Shown here in pieces: positions 8,018 to 19,417 of a stretch of DNA of 64,000 bases. The stretch is from Hyphomicrobiales bacterium (lineage in GTDB: Bacteria > Pseudomonadota > Alphaproteobacteria > Rhizobiales > Rhizobiaceae). The notes beneath the pieces are model-generated. The model did not search any database. It was not told where the DNA came from and worked only from the letters and a program-made list of their open reading frames with translations. The first letter of the stretch is position 1, and every line of letters begins with the position of its first letter. The stretch lies in assembly GCA_900466875.1 (NCBI GenBank), contig UBNQ01000025.1, forward strand, positions 186,001-250,000. The letters are read 5' to 3'. Made by a program: the position numbers and the translations under genes.

Positions 8018-9463
8018 TTAAGCGTTCAGCACACGCCCATACGCATCCAACACGCTTTCCTTCATCGATTCCGAAATGGTCGGATGCGGGAAGATGGTGT
8101 GCATCAGGTCTTCTTCGGTCGTCTCAAGGTTCATCGCGACGACAAAGCCCTGGATCAGTTCGGTGACTTCAGCACCGACCATGTGCGCGCCCAAGAGTTC
8201 GCCGGTCTTCTTGTCGAAGATCGTCTTGACCATGCCCTGGTCTTCGCCAAGCGCCACGGCCTTGCCGTTGGCGGCAAAGGAGAAGCGGCCGACGCGGATG
8301 TCGCGGCCCTGTTCCTTGGCCTTGGCTTCCGTCAGACCAACCGAGGCGACCTGCGGGTTGCAATAGGTGCAGCCCGGGATCTTGCCCTTGTCGGTGGCAT
8401 GGACGTTCGGCAGGCCGGCGATCTTTTCGACGCAGACGACGGCTTCGTGCTCGGCCTTGTGGGCGAGCAGCGGGCCACCGGCAACGTCGCCGATTGCGTA
8501 GATGCCCGGCACGTTGGTCTTGCCGTAACCGTCGATGACGATGAAGCCGCGTTCGGTCTTCACGCCGGCAGCTTCGAGACCGATATTTTCGATATTTGCC
8601 TGAACGCCGACAGCCGAGATCATCCGGTCGGCCGTGATCTTTTCAGATGTGCCATCCTTCTTCTCGATCGTGGCGGTAACCGAGTTTGCACCCTTCTCCA
8701 CCTTGGCAACCTTGGCTTCGAGATGGATCTTGATGCCCTGCTTTTCAAACTGCTTCCTGGCGAAGGCGGAGATTTCCGCATCTTCGACCGGCATGACCTG
8801 GCTCATGATTTCGACGACGGTGACGTCGACGCCCATGGTGCGATAGAAGGAGGCAAATTCGATGCCGATTGCGCCCGAACCCATGACGAGCAGCGACTTC
8901 GGCAGCTCTTCCGGCTTCATCGCTTCGAAATAGGTCCAGATCAGCTTGCCATCCGGCTCGATGCCCGGCAGGGCGCGCGGACGGGCGCCGGTGGCGACGA
9001 TGATGTGCTTGGCGGTGTAGGTGCCCTCGCCCAGCGTGTTTTTCGGAACAGGACCCTGCGGCTGAACCACCGGCTTGGTCGATTTGCCGACGACGATCTC
9101 GCCCGGCTTGGTGAGCTTGGCTTCACCCCAGATGATGTCGACCTTGTTCTTCTTGAACAGGAAGCCGACGCCGTTGTTCATGCGGGCGGCAATGCCGCGC
9201 GAACGGGCAACGATCGCCTTGACGTCTGGCTTGATCGAGCCTTCGAGCGTCAGGCCGTAATCCTTGGCATGAGTGGCCGTGTGAAGCACGTCTGCGGTGC
9301 GCAAAAGCGCCTTGGTCGGGATGCAGCCCCAGTTGGAGCAAATGCCGGCAAGATGTTCGCGTTCGACGACGGCGACCTTCATGCCGAGCTGGCTGGCCCG
9401 AATGGCGGCGATATAGCCGCCAGGGCCGGAGCCGATTACAATAACGTCATAAGCGTTGGACAT
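8018..9463 (-). CDS. lpdA: Dihydrolipoyl dehydrogenase (E3) of the pyruvate dehydrogenase complex
   Basis: A 481-residue FAD flavoprotein that reoxidises the dihydrolipoamide arms of E2 with NAD+. The FAD motif VIGSGPGGYIAA (9-20) and redox-active disulfide C42-C47 (ICSNWGCIPTK) are intact. A second dinucleotide motif VMGSGAIGIEFASFY and the C-terminal active-site HPHPTISE are visible. I chose the ATG at 9463 (MSNAYDVIVIG) because GGAAG lies just upstream on the minus strand; an earlier ATG would add four residues. It is the last gene of the pdh cluster, 75 bases after the YdcH-like gene, and ends against the hemH palindrome. Confidence 0.95.
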   Translation of the reverse strand: MSNAYDVIVIGSGPGGYIAAIRASQLGMKVAVVEREHLAGICSNWGCIPTKALLRTADVLHTATHAKDYGLTLEGSIKPDVKAIVARSRGIAARMNNGVGFLFKKNKVDIIWGEAKLTKPGEIVVGKSTKPVVQPQGPVPKNTLGEGTYTAKHIIVATGARPRALPGIEPDGKLIWTYFEAMKPEELPKSLLVMGSGAIGIEFASFYRTMGVDVTVVEIMSQVMPVEDAEISAFARKQFEKQGIKIHLEAKVAKVEKGANSVTATIEKKDGTSEKITADRMISAVGVQANIENIGLEAAGVKTERGFIVIDGYGKTNVPGIYAIGDVAGGPLLAHKAEHEAVVCVEKIAGLPNVHATDKGKIPGCTYCNPQVASVGLTEAKAKEQGRDIRVGRFSFAANGKAVALGEDQGMVKTIFDKKTGELLGAHMVGAEVTELIQGFVVAMNLETTEEDLMHTIFPHPTISESMKESVLDAYGRVLNA

Positions 9464-9538
9464 GAGCGCTTCCAATCCTCGGTTGTCGAGACCCGGGCGA
9501 ACGCCCTTTGGTCTTCACGGGATGGAAGCGCCTGGCGA

Positions 9539-9811
9539 CTACACCGCCAGCTTGATCACTTCAGCGTCCGGTTCAGGCTGAACCAGCATCCCGTAGATTT
9601 CTTCCTTGAGCTGCCTGCGCTGCTTGCACATATCGATGAGCATGGCATCGCCTGCGGGCTCGTTGCGTTTCTCGGCCAGATGAACCCTTCGGCTCAGGTC
9701 TTCATAGCTCCGGCAAAGTCGGGCAAAATGCCCATCCGTCTGCTGGAGATGGCGCACGAGCGCCCTGAAATCCGGAAATTCTGCGGCCAATTCATGCAGC
9801 GTACCAGACAT
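9539..9811 (-). CDS. YdcH/DUF465-like small coiled-coil protein
   Basis: A 90-residue charged, helical protein with no signal or membrane segment. The pattern FARLCRSYEDLSRRVHLAE followed by a helix CKQRRQLKEEIYGML matches the YdcH (DUF465) family, in which two short helices form a hairpin; the C-terminal RRQLKEEI is the most diagnostic piece. No biochemical role is established for the family. It lies between the esterase and lpdA genes on the same strand, with gaps of 70 and 75 bases, so it probably belongs to the pdh transcript. Confidence 0.65.
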   Translation of the reverse strand: MSGTLHELAAEFPDFRALVRHLQQTDGHFARLCRSYEDLSRRVHLAEKRNEPAGDAMLIDMCKQRRQLKEEIYGMLVQPEPDAEVIKLAV

Positions 9812-9881
9812 GGTCCAAGTCCCTTTTAGCTTTGGAAAGGGCCAGGTTAGGTCCGCCTAAAATTACCTCCGTTGATCCAAA

Positions 9882-10520
9882 TCAAAGGCCAATCATCATT
9901 CGAACGATCGGTTCAAGACCGCGACCAATTGCCCGAGTACCCTCGGTTGTCAGGTGCACACCATCAATCGGACTGGTACGCGCAACCGACCCTGCATCGA
10001 AAAAACCGCAACCGAGATCATCGGCAAGATCGCGGTAAAGGGACGCAAGCATCGCCGATTCCTCAACACCGTTACGGAAAATAGCCGAAAACACCGGATC
10101 TGCCGTTTCACACAAAGGTGGCGGTGAAACGATCAGAATTTCCGGTGCATCATAATCGAACGAATACTCGTGATGACGGATCAGCCCCACGAGCCTTTGC
10201 ATGCCGGCGCGGGCCGCATAGGCGGTCCCGGCGATCGCCGGCTTCATATCATTGGTACCGAGCATGATGACGACGAGATCAAGCGGCATATGGGTGTGAA
10301 GCACCGTAGGCAGGTTCGTCACACCGTTGCGATCACAATCGGCCAGATGATCGTCGTAGCCGGTCGTGCGGCCGTTCAATCCTTCGGCAATAACGGTCAC
10401 ACCGGAGCCGAGGGCAGCCCCGAGGACGCTTGGCCAGCGATCCTCAAAAGCATGCCTCCCCGGCCCTTCGGGGTCATATCCCCAGGTGAGACTGTCGCCG
10501 AAGCAGAGAACGGTCCTCAT
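9882..10520 (-). CDS. SGNH/GDSL-family esterase
   Basis: A 212-residue hydrolase. The catalytic serine is S10 in the block I motif FGDSLTWG; block III is LGTNDMK with the oxyanion Asn, and the Asp-His pair is D186 and H189 in DGVHLT. It resembles the cytoplasmic aryl esterases/acyltransferases of Agrobacterium and mycobacteria rather than exported lipases: there is no signal peptide. The natural substrate is unknown. It follows pdhC by only 18 bases, and an SGNH esterase at this position in the pdh operon is common in rhizobia, so co-expression with pyruvate dehydrogenase is likely although no functional link is known. Confidence 0.85.
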   Translation of the reverse strand: MRTVLCFGDSLTWGYDPEGPGRHAFEDRWPSVLGAALGSGVTVIAEGLNGRTTGYDDHLADCDRNGVTNLPTVLHTHMPLDLVVIMLGTNDMKPAIAGTAYAARAGMQRLVGLIRHHEYSFDYDAPEILIVSPPPLCETADPVFSAIFRNGVEESAMLASLYRDLADDLGCGFFDAGSVARTSPIDGVHLTTEGTRAIGRGLEPIVRMMIGL

Positions 10521-10538
10521 CCCGCCGTCCTTCAGTCG

Positions 10539-11891
10539 TTATACCAGCATCGACATCGGGTTTTCGATGTAGCGCTTGAAGGCGGACGCGAGTTCCGCGC
10601 CCAGCGCACCATCGATGACCCGGTGGTCGAAGGCGAAGGTCGCCGACATCACCGTACCCACTTCGATCTTGCCGTTGCGCACGACCGGCTTCTCGACGCC
10701 TGCGCCGATCGACACGATAGAGGCCTGCGGCAGGTTGACGATCGAGGTGAACGAGGAAACGCCGAACATGCCGAGGTTGGACACGGAAGTCGTGCCGCCC
10801 TGGTATTCTTCCGGCTTCAGCTTCTTGTCGCGGGCGCGCTTGGCCATGTCCTTCACCTCGTTGGAGATGACCGACAAAGCCTTTGTTTCTGCCTTGCGAA
10901 CGATCGGCGTGATCAGGCCGTCCGGAATGGACACGGCAACACCGACGTCGGAATGCTTGTGCAGCACGCGTGCGGTCGAGGTCCAGGAGGCGTTAGCCAT
11001 CGGAACGTCGCGCAGAGCCAGCGCCAGCGCCTTGATGATGAAGTCGTTGACCGAAAGCTTGAAGGCCGGAACCTCGCCCTTTTCGGTCTTCTTCACCGGC
11101 GCTGAAGCATTGATCTCGCCACGCAGCTTCAGCATCGCATCGAGTTCGCAATCCATCGAGACCGTGTAGGACGGAACCGTCTGGGTCGACTCCGTCAGGC
11201 GGGCCGCGATCGTCTTGCGCATGCCGTCATGCGGTAGAAGCTCGTAGGAGCCTTCCGCAAACAGCTTGAGCGTGCTTTCGTCCGATGGACCCTTTGCGGC
11301 AGCCGGAGCCGGAGCGGCAGCGGACTGTGCAGCAGCCGGAGCAGCCTTGGCACCGCCGGCGGCGGCCTTCTCGATATCGGCCTTGACGACACGGCCATGC
11401 GGGCCGGTGCCGGTGACGGCGGACAGATCGAGACCTGCTTCCTTTGCGAGACGACGGGCAAGCGGCGAGGAAAATACGCGCTTGCCATCGGCAACCGGAG
11501 CAGGCGTCGACGGTGCCGGAGCAGCGTCGGTGACAGGCTTTTCGGACTTCGGAGCTTCCGAACCCGTCTCAGCCTTTGCGGCTTCCGCCTTCGGGGCCTC
11601 TGCCTTCGGCGCGGAACCCGCACCGGCGGCAGCCGCTGCAACGTCTTCGCCTTCTTCGGCAATGATGGCGATCAGGGCGTTGACCTTGACCGCTTCTGTG
11701 CCGGCAGGGACGACGATCTTGGCGATCGTGCCCTCGTCAACGGCTTCGACTTCCATTGTCGCCTTGTCGGTCTCGATCTCGGCAATCACGTCGCCGGACT
11801 TGACCTTGTCGCCTTCCTTGACCAGCCACTTCGCGAGGTTGCCCTCTTCCATGGTCGGAGAAAGGGCAGGCATGGTGATGTTGATAGGCAT
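10539..11891 (-). CDS. pdhC: Dihydrolipoamide acetyltransferase (E2) of pyruvate dehydrogenase
   Basis: A 450-residue core enzyme that transfers the acetyl group from lipoamide to CoA. One lipoyl domain covers about 2-78 with the lipoylated lysine K43 in [11 protein letters not shown]. An Ala/Pro/Glu-rich hinge follows, then the E1/E3-binding domain [16 protein letters not shown]...TGTGPHGRV (about 138-170), and the catalytic domain with [12 protein letters not shown] near the C-terminus. The ATG at 11891 is chosen because GGAGG lies about 6 bases upstream; it is one base after the stop codon of the small upstream gene. An earlier start would overlap that gene. Confidence 0.95.
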   Translation of the reverse strand: MPINITMPALSPTMEEGNLAKWLVKEGDKVKSGDVIAEIETDKATMEVEAVDEGTIAKIVVPAGTEAVKVNALIAIIAEEGEDVAAAAAGAGSAPKAEAPKAEAAKAETGSEAPKSEKPVTDAAPAPSTPAPVADGKRVFSSPLARRLAKEAGLDLSAVTGTGPHGRVVKADIEKAAAGGAKAAPAAAQSAAAPAPAAAKGPSDESTLKLFAEGSYELLPHDGMRKTIAARLTESTQTVPSYTVSMDCELDAMLKLRGEINASAPVKKTEKGEVPAFKLSVNDFIIKALALALRDVPMANASWTSTARVLHKHSDVGVAVSIPDGLITPIVRKAETKALSVISNEVKDMAKRARDKKLKPEEYQGGTTSVSNLGMFGVSSFTSIVNLPQASIVSIGAGVEKPVVRNGKIEVGTVMSATFAFDHRVIDGALGAELASAFKRYIENPMSMLV

Positions 11892-11892
11892 G

Positions 11893-12186
11893 TTAATCCT
11901 CCGCCCACACAAGTTCAAACTGGGCAAGTTCTTCCGGGTGTTGTGTTAGCCGGTCGATTTGCTCAGGAGGCACTTCGATATATCCGGCAACATCTTCGAG
12001 CCATCCGTCCACAGCGCCGATCACGCCAATCTCCTCGCGTGGAACGCCGACTATGACCTCGGTGTCCTCAGTCTTGACCAAGGCCCAGAACACCACTCTT
12101 TCGAAGTCCGGGCTGTCCTTGGTTCCAATCACTCGGAACCAAGGACCGGAGACCGGCAAGATCTGCTTCACAGACGCTTTAGGCAT
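11893..12186 (-). CDS. Small unknown protein between pdhB and pdhC
   Basis: A 97-residue acidic soluble protein I do not recognise. It contains no cysteine, signal peptide or membrane segment; [21 protein letters not shown] suggests a beta-rich start and [19 protein letters not shown] a helical end. It is placed tightly inside the pdh operon: 11 bases after the pdhB stop and one base before the pdhC ATG, so it is surely co-translated with E1-beta and E2. Codon use looks like its neighbours. A regulatory or assembly role for the complex is only a guess from position; it may also be an operon passenger. Confidence 0.75.
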   Translation of the reverse strand: MPKASVKQILPVSGPWFRVIGTKDSPDFERVVFWALVKTEDTEVIVGVPREEIGVIGAVDGWLEDVAGYIEVPPEQIDRLTQHPEELAQFELVWAED

Positions 12187-12197
12187 CAGCCAAGCCC

Positions 12198-13604
12198 TTA
12201 CTTGTAGCAGACGGTTTTGACCGCCTGAACGACTTCGCCGACAGTCGGCAGAGCCAGCTTTTCGAGGTTAGCGGCGTAAGGCATCGGCACGTCTTTGCCC
12301 GCAATCGTCAGAACCGGGGCATCGAGATAGTCGAAGGCCTGCTGCATGACGCGGGTGGCGATTTCGGTGCCAACCGAGTTCTGCGGGTAACCTTCTTCGA
12401 CGGTGACGAGGCGGCCGGTCTTCTTGACGGATTCGATAACGGTCGGCAGGTCCATCGGACGGATCGTACGCAGGTCGATCAGTTCGACATCAATGCCTTC
12501 CTTCTCGAGCTCGGCAACCGCCTTCACGGCATAGGTCATGCCGATACCGAAGGAAACGATCGTCGCGTCCTTGCCCTTGCGGTGAATGCGCGCCTTGCCG
12601 ATCGGCAGAACGAAGTCATCCAGCTTCGGCACGTCGAAGTGCTGACCGTAGAGGATTTCGTTTTCAAGGAAGACGACCGGGTTCGGATCACGGATCGCAG
12701 CCTTGAGCAGGCCCTTGGCGTCGGCAGCCGTATACGGCATGACGACCTTGAGGCCCGGAATCTGGCTATACCAGGAGGAGAAGTCCTGGCTGTGCTGTGC
12801 GCCAACGCGGGCAGCAGCACCGTTCGGGCCGCGGAACACGATCGGAGCACCCATCTGGCCACCGGACATATAGAGCGTCTTGGCAGCCGAGTTGATGATC
12901 TGGTCGATCGCCTGCATGGCGAAGTTGAAGGTCATGAACTCGACGATAGGCTTCAGGCCGGACATGGCCGCACCGACGCCGATGCCGGCAAAACCGTGTT
13001 CGGTGATCGGCGTATCGACGACGCGCTTGGCACCGAATTCCTGCAGAAGGCCCTGGGTGATCTTGTAGGCGCCCTGATATTCGGCGACTTCTTCACCCAT
13101 GACGAACACGTCGCCATCGCGGCGCATTTCTTCGGCCATCGCGTCGCGCAGAGCTTCACGCACCGTCGTCGACACCATTTCGGTGCCTTCCGGAATATCC
13201 GGATCGGCAGCGACTTCGATCTTCGGCTGAGCCGGAACCTTGGCAGCAACCGGAGTTTCCTCGGAGGCTTCGCGAGCCTTGCCGCCTGCGGCGTCGGACG
13301 TCGCAGCCGGAGTATCGGCATCAGCCTTCGGTGCATCTGCCGAAATCGCGTCAGCGCTTTCGCCTTCGGCAAGCAGGATCGCGATCTTGGTATTGACCTT
13401 GACGTTTTCGGTGCCGGCTTCGACCAGCAGCTTGCCGATCACACCTTCATCGACAGCTTCCACTTCCATGGTCGCCTTGTCGGTCTCGATTTCGGCAATG
13501 ACATCGCCGGACTTGACGGTGTCGCCTTCCTTCTTGACCCATTTGGAAAGCGTGCCTTCCTCCATTGTCGGAGAAAGCGCAGGCATCAGGATATCGATAG
13601 GCAT
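12198..13604 (-). CDS. pdhB: Pyruvate dehydrogenase E1 component, beta subunit with N-terminal lipoyl domain
   Basis: A 468-residue subunit of the alpha2beta2 thiamine-diphosphate E1 enzyme that decarboxylates pyruvate and acetylates lipoamide. Unusually for E1-beta, but typical of alphaproteobacteria, the first 80 residues are a complete lipoyl domain ([11 protein letters not shown]; lipoyl lysine K43 in [11 protein letters not shown]). An Ala/Glu-rich linker of about 60 residues follows, then the E1-beta domain with [19 protein letters not shown] and [20 protein letters not shown]. Its lipoyl domain is nearly identical to that of pdhC, a sign of duplication or gene conversion. It follows pdhA by 20 bases. 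Confidence 0.95.
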   Translation of the reverse strand: MPIDILMPALSPTMEEGTLSKWVKKEGDTVKSGDVIAEIETDKATMEVEAVDEGVIGKLLVEAGTENVKVNTKIAILLAEGESADAISADAPKADADTPAATSDAAGGKAREASEETPVAAKVPAQPKIEVAADPDIPEGTEMVSTTVREALRDAMAEEMRRDGDVFVMGEEVAEYQGAYKITQGLLQEFGAKRVVDTPITEHGFAGIGVGAAMSGLKPIVEFMTFNFAMQAIDQIINSAAKTLYMSGGQMGAPIVFRGPNGAAARVGAQHSQDFSSWYSQIPGLKVVMPYTAADAKGLLKAAIRDPNPVVFLENEILYGQHFDVPKLDDFVLPIGKARIHRKGKDATIVSFGIGMTYAVKAVAELEKEGIDVELIDLRTIRPMDLPTVIESVKKTGRLVTVEEGYPQNSVGTEIATRVMQQAFDYLDAPVLTIAGKDVPMPYAANLEKLALPTVGEVVQAVKTVCYK

Positions 13605-13624
13605 AGGTTCTTTCCTCCCCGCGC

Positions 13625-14683
13625 TTAGAGCAGGATGTCGGTGTAGAGCTCGGATGCATCCGGCTCCGGATCGTTCTGGGCGAAGTCGGCGCTATCGGTC
13701 ACGATATCGCGGATATCCTTGTCGATCGCCTTCAGTTCGTCCTCGGACGCCCAGCCCTTTTCGAGCAGACGGTTGCGAACCTGTTCGATCGGATCCTGCT
13801 CCGAGCGCATCTTCTGCACTTCTTCCTTGGAGCGGTACTTTGCCGGGTCGGACATGGAGTGACCACGGTAACGGTAGGTCAGCATTTCGAGAATGATCGG
13901 ACCCTTGCCGGAGCGGCAATGGGCGAGCGCCTCGTCAGCGGCAGCCTTGACGGCGCGAACATCCATGCCATCCACCTGGACGCCCGGAATGCCGAAGCCG
14001 ACGCCGCGCATCGAATAGTTCGACTGCGCGGTTGCACGGGCGGTCGAGGTACCCATGGCGTAACGGTTGTTCTCGACGATGTAGATGATCGGTAGTTTCC
14101 ACAGAGCAGCCATGTTGAAGCTCTCGTAGACCTGACCCTGGTTGGCGGCGCCGTCACCGAAATAGGCGACCGATACGCTGTCATTGTTGCGATAGGCATT
14201 GGCAAACGCGAGACCGGTGCCGAGCGACACCTGCGCACCGACGATGCCGTGACCGCCGTAGAAATGCTTCTCCTTGGAGAACATGTGCATCGAGCCGCCC
14301 TTGCCCTTCGACAAGCCGCCCTGACGCCCGGTCAGTTCCGCCATGACGCCACGCGGGCTCATGCCACAGGCAAGCATATGGCCGTGGTCGCGATAGGCGG
14401 TGATAACCTGATCACCTTCCTGCTGCGCCATCTGCATGCCGACGACGACAGCTTCCTGGCCGATATAGAGATGGCAGAAACCGCCGATGAAGCCCATGCC
14501 ATAGAGCTGGCCGGCCTTCTCTTCGAAACGACGGATCAGCAGCATCTCGCGATACGCATGCAGATCATCGTCCTTGCCGAATTCCGGCGTATTCTTGCCG
14601 GAAAATTCCTTCGAGACTGTTTTGCTGGCAGATTTTGCCGCTGGCTTGCGGCCGGATGCAGACGCGGATTTGGTTTGCGCCAT
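13625..14683 (-). CDS. pdhA: Pyruvate dehydrogenase E1 component, alpha subunit
   Basis: A 352-residue subunit that binds thiamine diphosphate through the GDG...N motif: [18 protein letters not shown] followed by [30 protein letters not shown] is the conserved loop that in mitochondria is phosphorylated. The Ser/Lys-rich N-terminal 30 residues are disordered-looking. I chose the ATG at 14683 (MAQTKSASA) because GGGAGGGATCG precedes it; the longer reading frame would add an unlikely Cys-rich leader. This is the first gene of the pdhA-pdhB-unknown-pdhC-esterase-ydcH-lpdA run and must have its promoter in the 195 bases after ftsB. Confidence 0.95.
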   Translation of the reverse strand: MAQTKSASASGRKPAAKSASKTVSKEFSGKNTPEFGKDDDLHAYREMLLIRRFEEKAGQLYGMGFIGGFCHLYIGQEAVVVGMQMAQQEGDQVITAYRDHGHMLACGMSPRGVMAELTGRQGGLSKGKGGSMHMFSKEKHFYGGHGIVGAQVSLGTGLAFANAYRNNDSVSVAYFGDGAANQGQVYESFNMAALWKLPIIYIVENNRYAMGTSTARATAQSNYSMRGVGFGIPGVQVDGMDVRAVKAAADEALAHCRSGKGPIILEMLTYRYRGHSMSDPAKYRSKEEVQKMRSEQDPIEQVRNRLLEKGWASEDELKAIDKDIRDIVTDSADFAQNDPEPDASELYTDILL

Positions 14684-14844
14684 CGATCCCTCCCTATGTG
14701 CTGCATTGAAAGAGCAGTATCGAGACGAGCACATGCGCGTCACGACCCCGCTCAGGTTTCTGCAGCTAACATAGGGAAGAAAGCGCGCCCCAGCAATGAC
14801 ATATTTGCATGGCTCTCATTCCGCATAAGCTACTGAAATAAATT

Positions 14845-14878
14845 GCAAAAAAGCCAGTTAACCGAAATTGGGTTAACT
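14845..14878 (-). terminator. Likely terminator/attenuator between the ftsB-like gene and pdhA
   Basis: On the minus strand an 8-base perfect inverted repeat AGTTAACC / GGTTAACT with a 7-base spacer starts at the ftsB-like stop codon and is followed by GGCTTTTTTG. The stem is AT-rich, so termination may be partial. The two half-sites (14856-14863 and 14871-14878) could instead be a protein-binding site ahead of pdhA. Confidence 0.55.
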
Positions 14879-15195
14879 CAGAAATAATTGTTAAATATGA
14901 CTATTTCGTCCGCACGCGAGACGTTTAGTTGATAACGCGCAATTTCATCGAGCATATCCTTATCGAGCGAGCCATCACTCATCAGATGGACCTGGCGCTC
15001 CAAAGCTTCACGCTTCGCCGTCAGCGCACCAAGCTCGGCGCTGCGGGCAATGCGCTGCTTCTCGAATTCCTCGGTGGCGATCAGGCCGAGATCGCCATGG
15101 ATCGAATGATAACCGAAATAGGAGAGAAACGCGACTGTGATCGCAGGCAGGATGAAACGGCCAAACTTTCTCTGTTTGTGATGTCTTGTCCACAT
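14878..15195 (-). CDS. ftsB: FtsB/DivIC-family septum formation initiator
   Basis: A 105-residue bitopic membrane protein: a short basic cytoplasmic tail (WTRHHKQRKFGR), one membrane segment around 14-32 (ILPAITVAFLSYFGYH), then a periplasmic coiled coil (about 40-75, EEFEKQRIARSAELGALTAK) and a short C-terminal tail. This is the FtsB/DivIC layout, a component of the divisome bridging complex with FtsL and FtsQ. The position between eno and pdhA is the usual alphaproteobacterial one and supports the assignment. Sequence conservation in this family is low, so the gene symbol is by architecture and context. Confidence 0.8.
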   Translation of the reverse strand: MWTRHHKQRKFGRFILPAITVAFLSYFGYHSIHGDLGLIATEEFEKQRIARSAELGALTAKREALERQVHLMSDGSLDKDMLDEIARYQLNVSRADEIVIFNNYF

Positions 15196-15320
15196 GCCTG
15201 TTCTTAACGCCTTGAGCTTACGCGAGGGAGCGGCTCATCCGTCCCCGAGGATAATGATTCAAAATCGCAGAACTTGCTTAATCTTTCGTTTCCCACATCG
15301 CGATGCAGCATGCGGACATG

Positions 15321-15348
15321 AAAAAAGCCCGTATCAGCGACACGGGCT
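15321..15348 (-). terminator. Rho-independent terminator of eno
   Basis: On the minus strand GCCCGT / ACGGGC forms a hairpin with a 9-base loop followed by TTTTTT. It starts about 40 bases after the eno stop codon, so eno and the ftsB-like gene are at least partly separate transcripts. Confidence 0.75.
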
Positions 15349-15386
15349 TCTCGACATTTCAGAAAGATCGGCAGCCAGCCGGTCGA

Positions 15387-16719
<1,333 letters not shown>

Positions 16720-16779
16720 ACGCCAATTACAGTGGCCGCGCTTTCTGCGCTTTGACAACGCTCAAGCGCTTTTTGAAGT

Positions 16780-17628
16780 TCAGGCGGCCTTGGCCACCGC
16801 ATCGAATGCCATCAGCTTTTCCAAAAGCCGTGGCATGTCTTTCAGATGCACCATGTTGGGACCATCCGACGGAGCGTTGTCGGGATCTTCATGGGTTTCG
16901 ACGAACAGGCCTGCAATACCGACAGCAACCGCCGCACGCGCCAGCGTTTCGACGAATTCGCGCTGACCACCGGTCGAACCGCCCTGCCCGCCCGGCTGCT
17001 GTACCGAATGCGTGGCATCGAAGACGACGGGCGAACCGAGCGAGGCCATGATCGGCAGCGAGCGCATGTCGGAGACGAGCGTATTGTACCCGAAAGATGC
17101 GCCGCGTTCGCACAGCATCACATTCGGATTGCCACTCTCGATGAGCTTGGCCTGAACATTCTTCATGTCCCAGGGCGCCAGGAACTGACCCTTCTTGACG
17201 TTGATCGCCCGCCCGGTTTTGGCGGCGGCGACAAGAAGGTCCGTCTGGCGCGACAGGAAGGCCGGGATCTGCAGCACATCGACGGTTGGCGCGACGAGTG
17301 CGCACTGCTCTTCCGTATGAATGTCGGTCAGGACCGGAAAGCCGAATTCCTTCTTCAGGTCGGCAAAGATTTCCATCGCGGTTTCGAGCCCGATGCCGCG
17401 CTTGCCGGAGATCGATGTACGGTTGGCCTTGTCGTAGGAGGACTTGTAGACCAGCCCGATGCCGAGCTTGGCGCAGAGTTCACTCAACGTGCCGGCAATC
17501 ATGAACGCATGGTCGCGGCTTTCCATCTGGCAAGGCCCCGCAATCAGCGAAAGCCGGCTGGTATTGCAGAACACGACCTTCTTGTCGCTCTCGCCGACCG
17601 AAACTTCTGAATTGGGGGAGACTGCCAT
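16780..17628 (-). CDS. kdsA: 3-deoxy-8-phosphooctulonate synthase (Kdo-8-phosphate synthase)
   Basis: A 282-residue TIM-barrel enzyme condensing phosphoenolpyruvate with arabinose 5-phosphate to Kdo-8-P for the lipopolysaccharide core. Diagnostic blocks are [14 protein letters not shown] (about 28-41), [39 protein letters not shown] and [12 protein letters not shown], with [14 protein letters not shown] near the end. I chose the ATG at 17628 (MAVSPNSEV) because GAGGAA lies upstream; the open frame continues 33 codons further but over the preceding gene. The start lies 4 bases before that gene's stop, so translation is coupled. Confidence 0.95.
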   Translation of the reverse strand: MAVSPNSEVSVGESDKKVVFCNTSRLSLIAGPCQMESRDHAFMIAGTLSELCAKLGIGLVYKSSYDKANRTSISGKRGIGLETAMEIFADLKKEFGFPVLTDIHTEEQCALVAPTVDVLQIPAFLSRQTDLLVAAAKTGRAINVKKGQFLAPWDMKNVQAKLIESGNPNVMLCERGASFGYNTLVSDMRSLPIMASLGSPVVFDATHSVQQPGGQGGSTGGQREFVETLARAAVAVGIAGLFVETHEDPDNAPSDGPNMVHLKDMPRLLEKLMAFDAVAKAA

Positions 17629-17632
17629 TATT

Positions 17633-18505
17633 TTATTCCTCGAAGCCGAACAAAACGCCTTGGCCGGGCGACGGAGACACAAGCACGCGGCCATCCCGGC
17701 GAATGAATGCGACGTCATTAGCAGCAAGGATGATCTCTGTCACGGCCAGATCAGTCGTGCGAAATATCACCGCCTTGCCGGTCAGCCCTCCGACAACAGG
17801 TTCAGCCGACGGGCCGAACTCATGCGCGACCTGCTCGCTTTTCAGAACGCGCACAAGTCCTGTCTCGGCGCGGAATGCAAGGCCTCCGTCGACGTCATCG
17901 GCCGTCGTGCGCAAGACATTTTCCAGGAAGGCAGACGACACACTCGGATCATCGCTCGTCAAAACGACTTCCTTCATGCCGGTAACCGCATTGGCATGCG
18001 TCAGCAAGTCGCCCATATCCTGCGGGAACGAGACCATCCGCTGACAGGCAAAAGCAAAAAAGTCGGGCGCGGCTTGCATGGAAGCAAAAGCCAGGCGGAA
18101 ACGCGCTTCTACCTCTTCACCGTCCGGTGACCTGATTGGCCTGCCGAATTCGAGCGGCTCACCGCCGGAAATTCCGGCCGCGAGATAGTGCTGATGATCC
18201 GCTGCTGAGTCGTCGCTGGAAACGACAATCGCCGAGAGCCCCTCGCGTCCGCGACGGCCGCGATAGGCCAGATCACGATCGAGGAAAACACTCCCTCGCT
18301 TGGCGGCGGCACCAGCCTTGCGGCGATCGGTAACCGCGATGGGCTCCAGATAGGTTCCATCCTCCAGAAAGACGCAGGCATTGGCCGTGCCGAAAGGATG
18401 CTGCCCATCCGGCGCGACGGTAAACCCCAATGACGACAAGCGTTCGCGTGCCGTGACGAGATTTCCGACAGGCAGAACGAGATGATCGATTTTTCTAGCA
18501 GTCAC
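17633..18505 (-). CDS. VOC (glyoxalase-like) superfamily protein
   Basis: A 290-residue cytosolic protein whose N-terminal [25 protein letters not shown] is a clear vicinal-oxygen-chelate half; [15 protein letters not shown] follows. A second half begins around [20 protein letters not shown] (about 175-194). This matches the glyoxalase-like-domain proteins next to kdsA in rhizobia; substrate unknown. I chose the GTG at 18505 because GGGGGA lies about 6 bases upstream and residue 7 begins the conserved domain; the open frame runs much further upstream but overlaps lexA. It is probably the first gene of the kdsA transcript. Confidence 0.8.
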   Translation of the reverse strand: MTARKIDHLVLPVGNLVTARERLSSLGFTVAPDGQHPFGTANACVFLEDGTYLEPIAVTDRRKAGAAAKRGSVFLDRDLAYRGRRGREGLSAIVVSSDDSAADHQHYLAAGISGGEPLEFGRPIRSPDGEEVEARFRLAFASMQAAPDFFAFACQRMVSFPQDMGDLLTHANAVTGMKEVVLTSDDPSVSSAFLENVLRTTADDVDGGLAFRAETGLVRVLKSEQVAHEFGPSAEPVVGGLTGKAVIFRTTDLAVTEIILAANDVAFIRRDGRVLVSPSPGQGVLFGFEE

Positions 18506-18640
18506 GCATGTCCCCCAGACTTCAGATCCGCTAGGCGTAGATTGGGCAGTGAGCCGAGGAGCGCAAGTAGATTCCGACCGGGAAGCGTACTCGACATCCA
18601 AGAAACTGATAAACCTGTCACGAAAATTTAAGGACTTGCG

Positions 18641-18670
18641 GAACACATATGGAACATATAGTGTTCGTTC
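18641..18670 (+). promoter_or_regulatory. LexA-binding SOS boxes in the lexA promoter
   Basis: GAAC-N7-GAAC at 18641-18655 is, on the other strand, GTTC-N7-GTTC, the alphaproteobacterial SOS box. The second GAAC also forms GAAC-N7-GTTC at 18652-18666, and another GTTC follows at 18667. The cluster ends 33 bases before the lexA start codon and faces the divergent VOC gene 135 bases away, so autoregulation of lexA is expected. Confidence 0.85.
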
Positions 18671-18703
18671 TGCATTTGTTTCAAATCTGAAGGCGCGCCG
18701 CAC

Positions 18704-19417
18704 ATGCTGACTCGCAAGCAACAGGAACTGCTTTTGTTCATCCACGAACGGATGAAGGAGTCCGGCGTACCTCCCTCTTTCGACGAGATGAAGGACGCAC
18801 TCGACCTGGCGTCGAAGTCGGGTATCCACCGGCTGATAACGGCTCTTGAGGAGCGCGGGTTCATTCGCCGCCTTCCCAACAGGGCGCGGGCACTCGAAGT
18901 CATCAAGCTTCCGGAAGCCTATGTGCCGACGCTGCAGCCGAAACGCGGTTTTTCCCCGAGCGTTATCGAAGGCAGTCTCGGCAAAAAGCCGGCCATGCCT
19001 GCCGCCCCTTCCGTTCCCGCCAATGACAGCGCTTCTGCGAGCGTCCCCGTGATGGGCCGGATCGCTGCCGGCGTGCCGATCTCGGCGATCCAGAACAACA
19101 CCCATGACATTTCCGTGCCTCTCGAGATGCTTGGATCCGGCGAACACTATGCGCTTGAGGTCAAGGGTGATTCGATGATCGAGGCCGGAATTCTGGATGG
19201 TGACACTGTGATCATCCGAAACAGCAATACCGCCAATCCGGGCGACATCGTCGTTGCCCTCGTTGATGACGAGGAAGCCACGCTGAAACGCTTCCGCCGC
19301 AAGGGCGGCTCGATTGCGCTCGAAGCCGCGAACCCGGCTTACGAAACTCGGATTTTTCCGCCCGATCGTGTCAAGGTTCAGGGCAAGCTTGTCGGCCTCA
19401 TTCGCCGCTATCACTGA
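18704..19417 (+). CDS. lexA: SOS repressor LexA
   Basis: A 237-residue self-cleaving repressor. The N-terminal winged-helix domain (1-65) begins [17 protein letters not shown] and contains [20 protein letters not shown]. The linker is long, as in alphaproteobacteria. The peptidase S24 domain has the cleavage site A122-G123 (RIAAGVP), catalytic serine S157 ([10 protein letters not shown]) and lysine K195 (EATLKRF). The promoter carries LexA boxes of the alphaproteobacterial type. The last 20 bases overlap the end of the convergent comEC homologue. Confidence 0.97.
   Translation: MLTRKQQELLLFIHERMKESGVPPSFDEMKDALDLASKSGIHRLITALEERGFIRRLPNRARALEVIKLPEAYVPTLQPKRGFSPSVIEGSLGKKPAMPAAPSVPANDSASASVPVMGRIAAGVPISAIQNNTHDISVPLEMLGSGEHYALEVKGDSMIEAGILDGDTVIIRNSNTANPGDIVVALVDDEEATLKRFRRKGGSIALEAANPAYETRIFPPDRVKVQGKLVGLIRRYH

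Noticed and set aside
7991..9829. 612-codon open frame opposite lpdA
   Set aside because: Runs through both lpdA and the YdcH-like gene in antisense, starting in the palindrome; no recognisable protein features.
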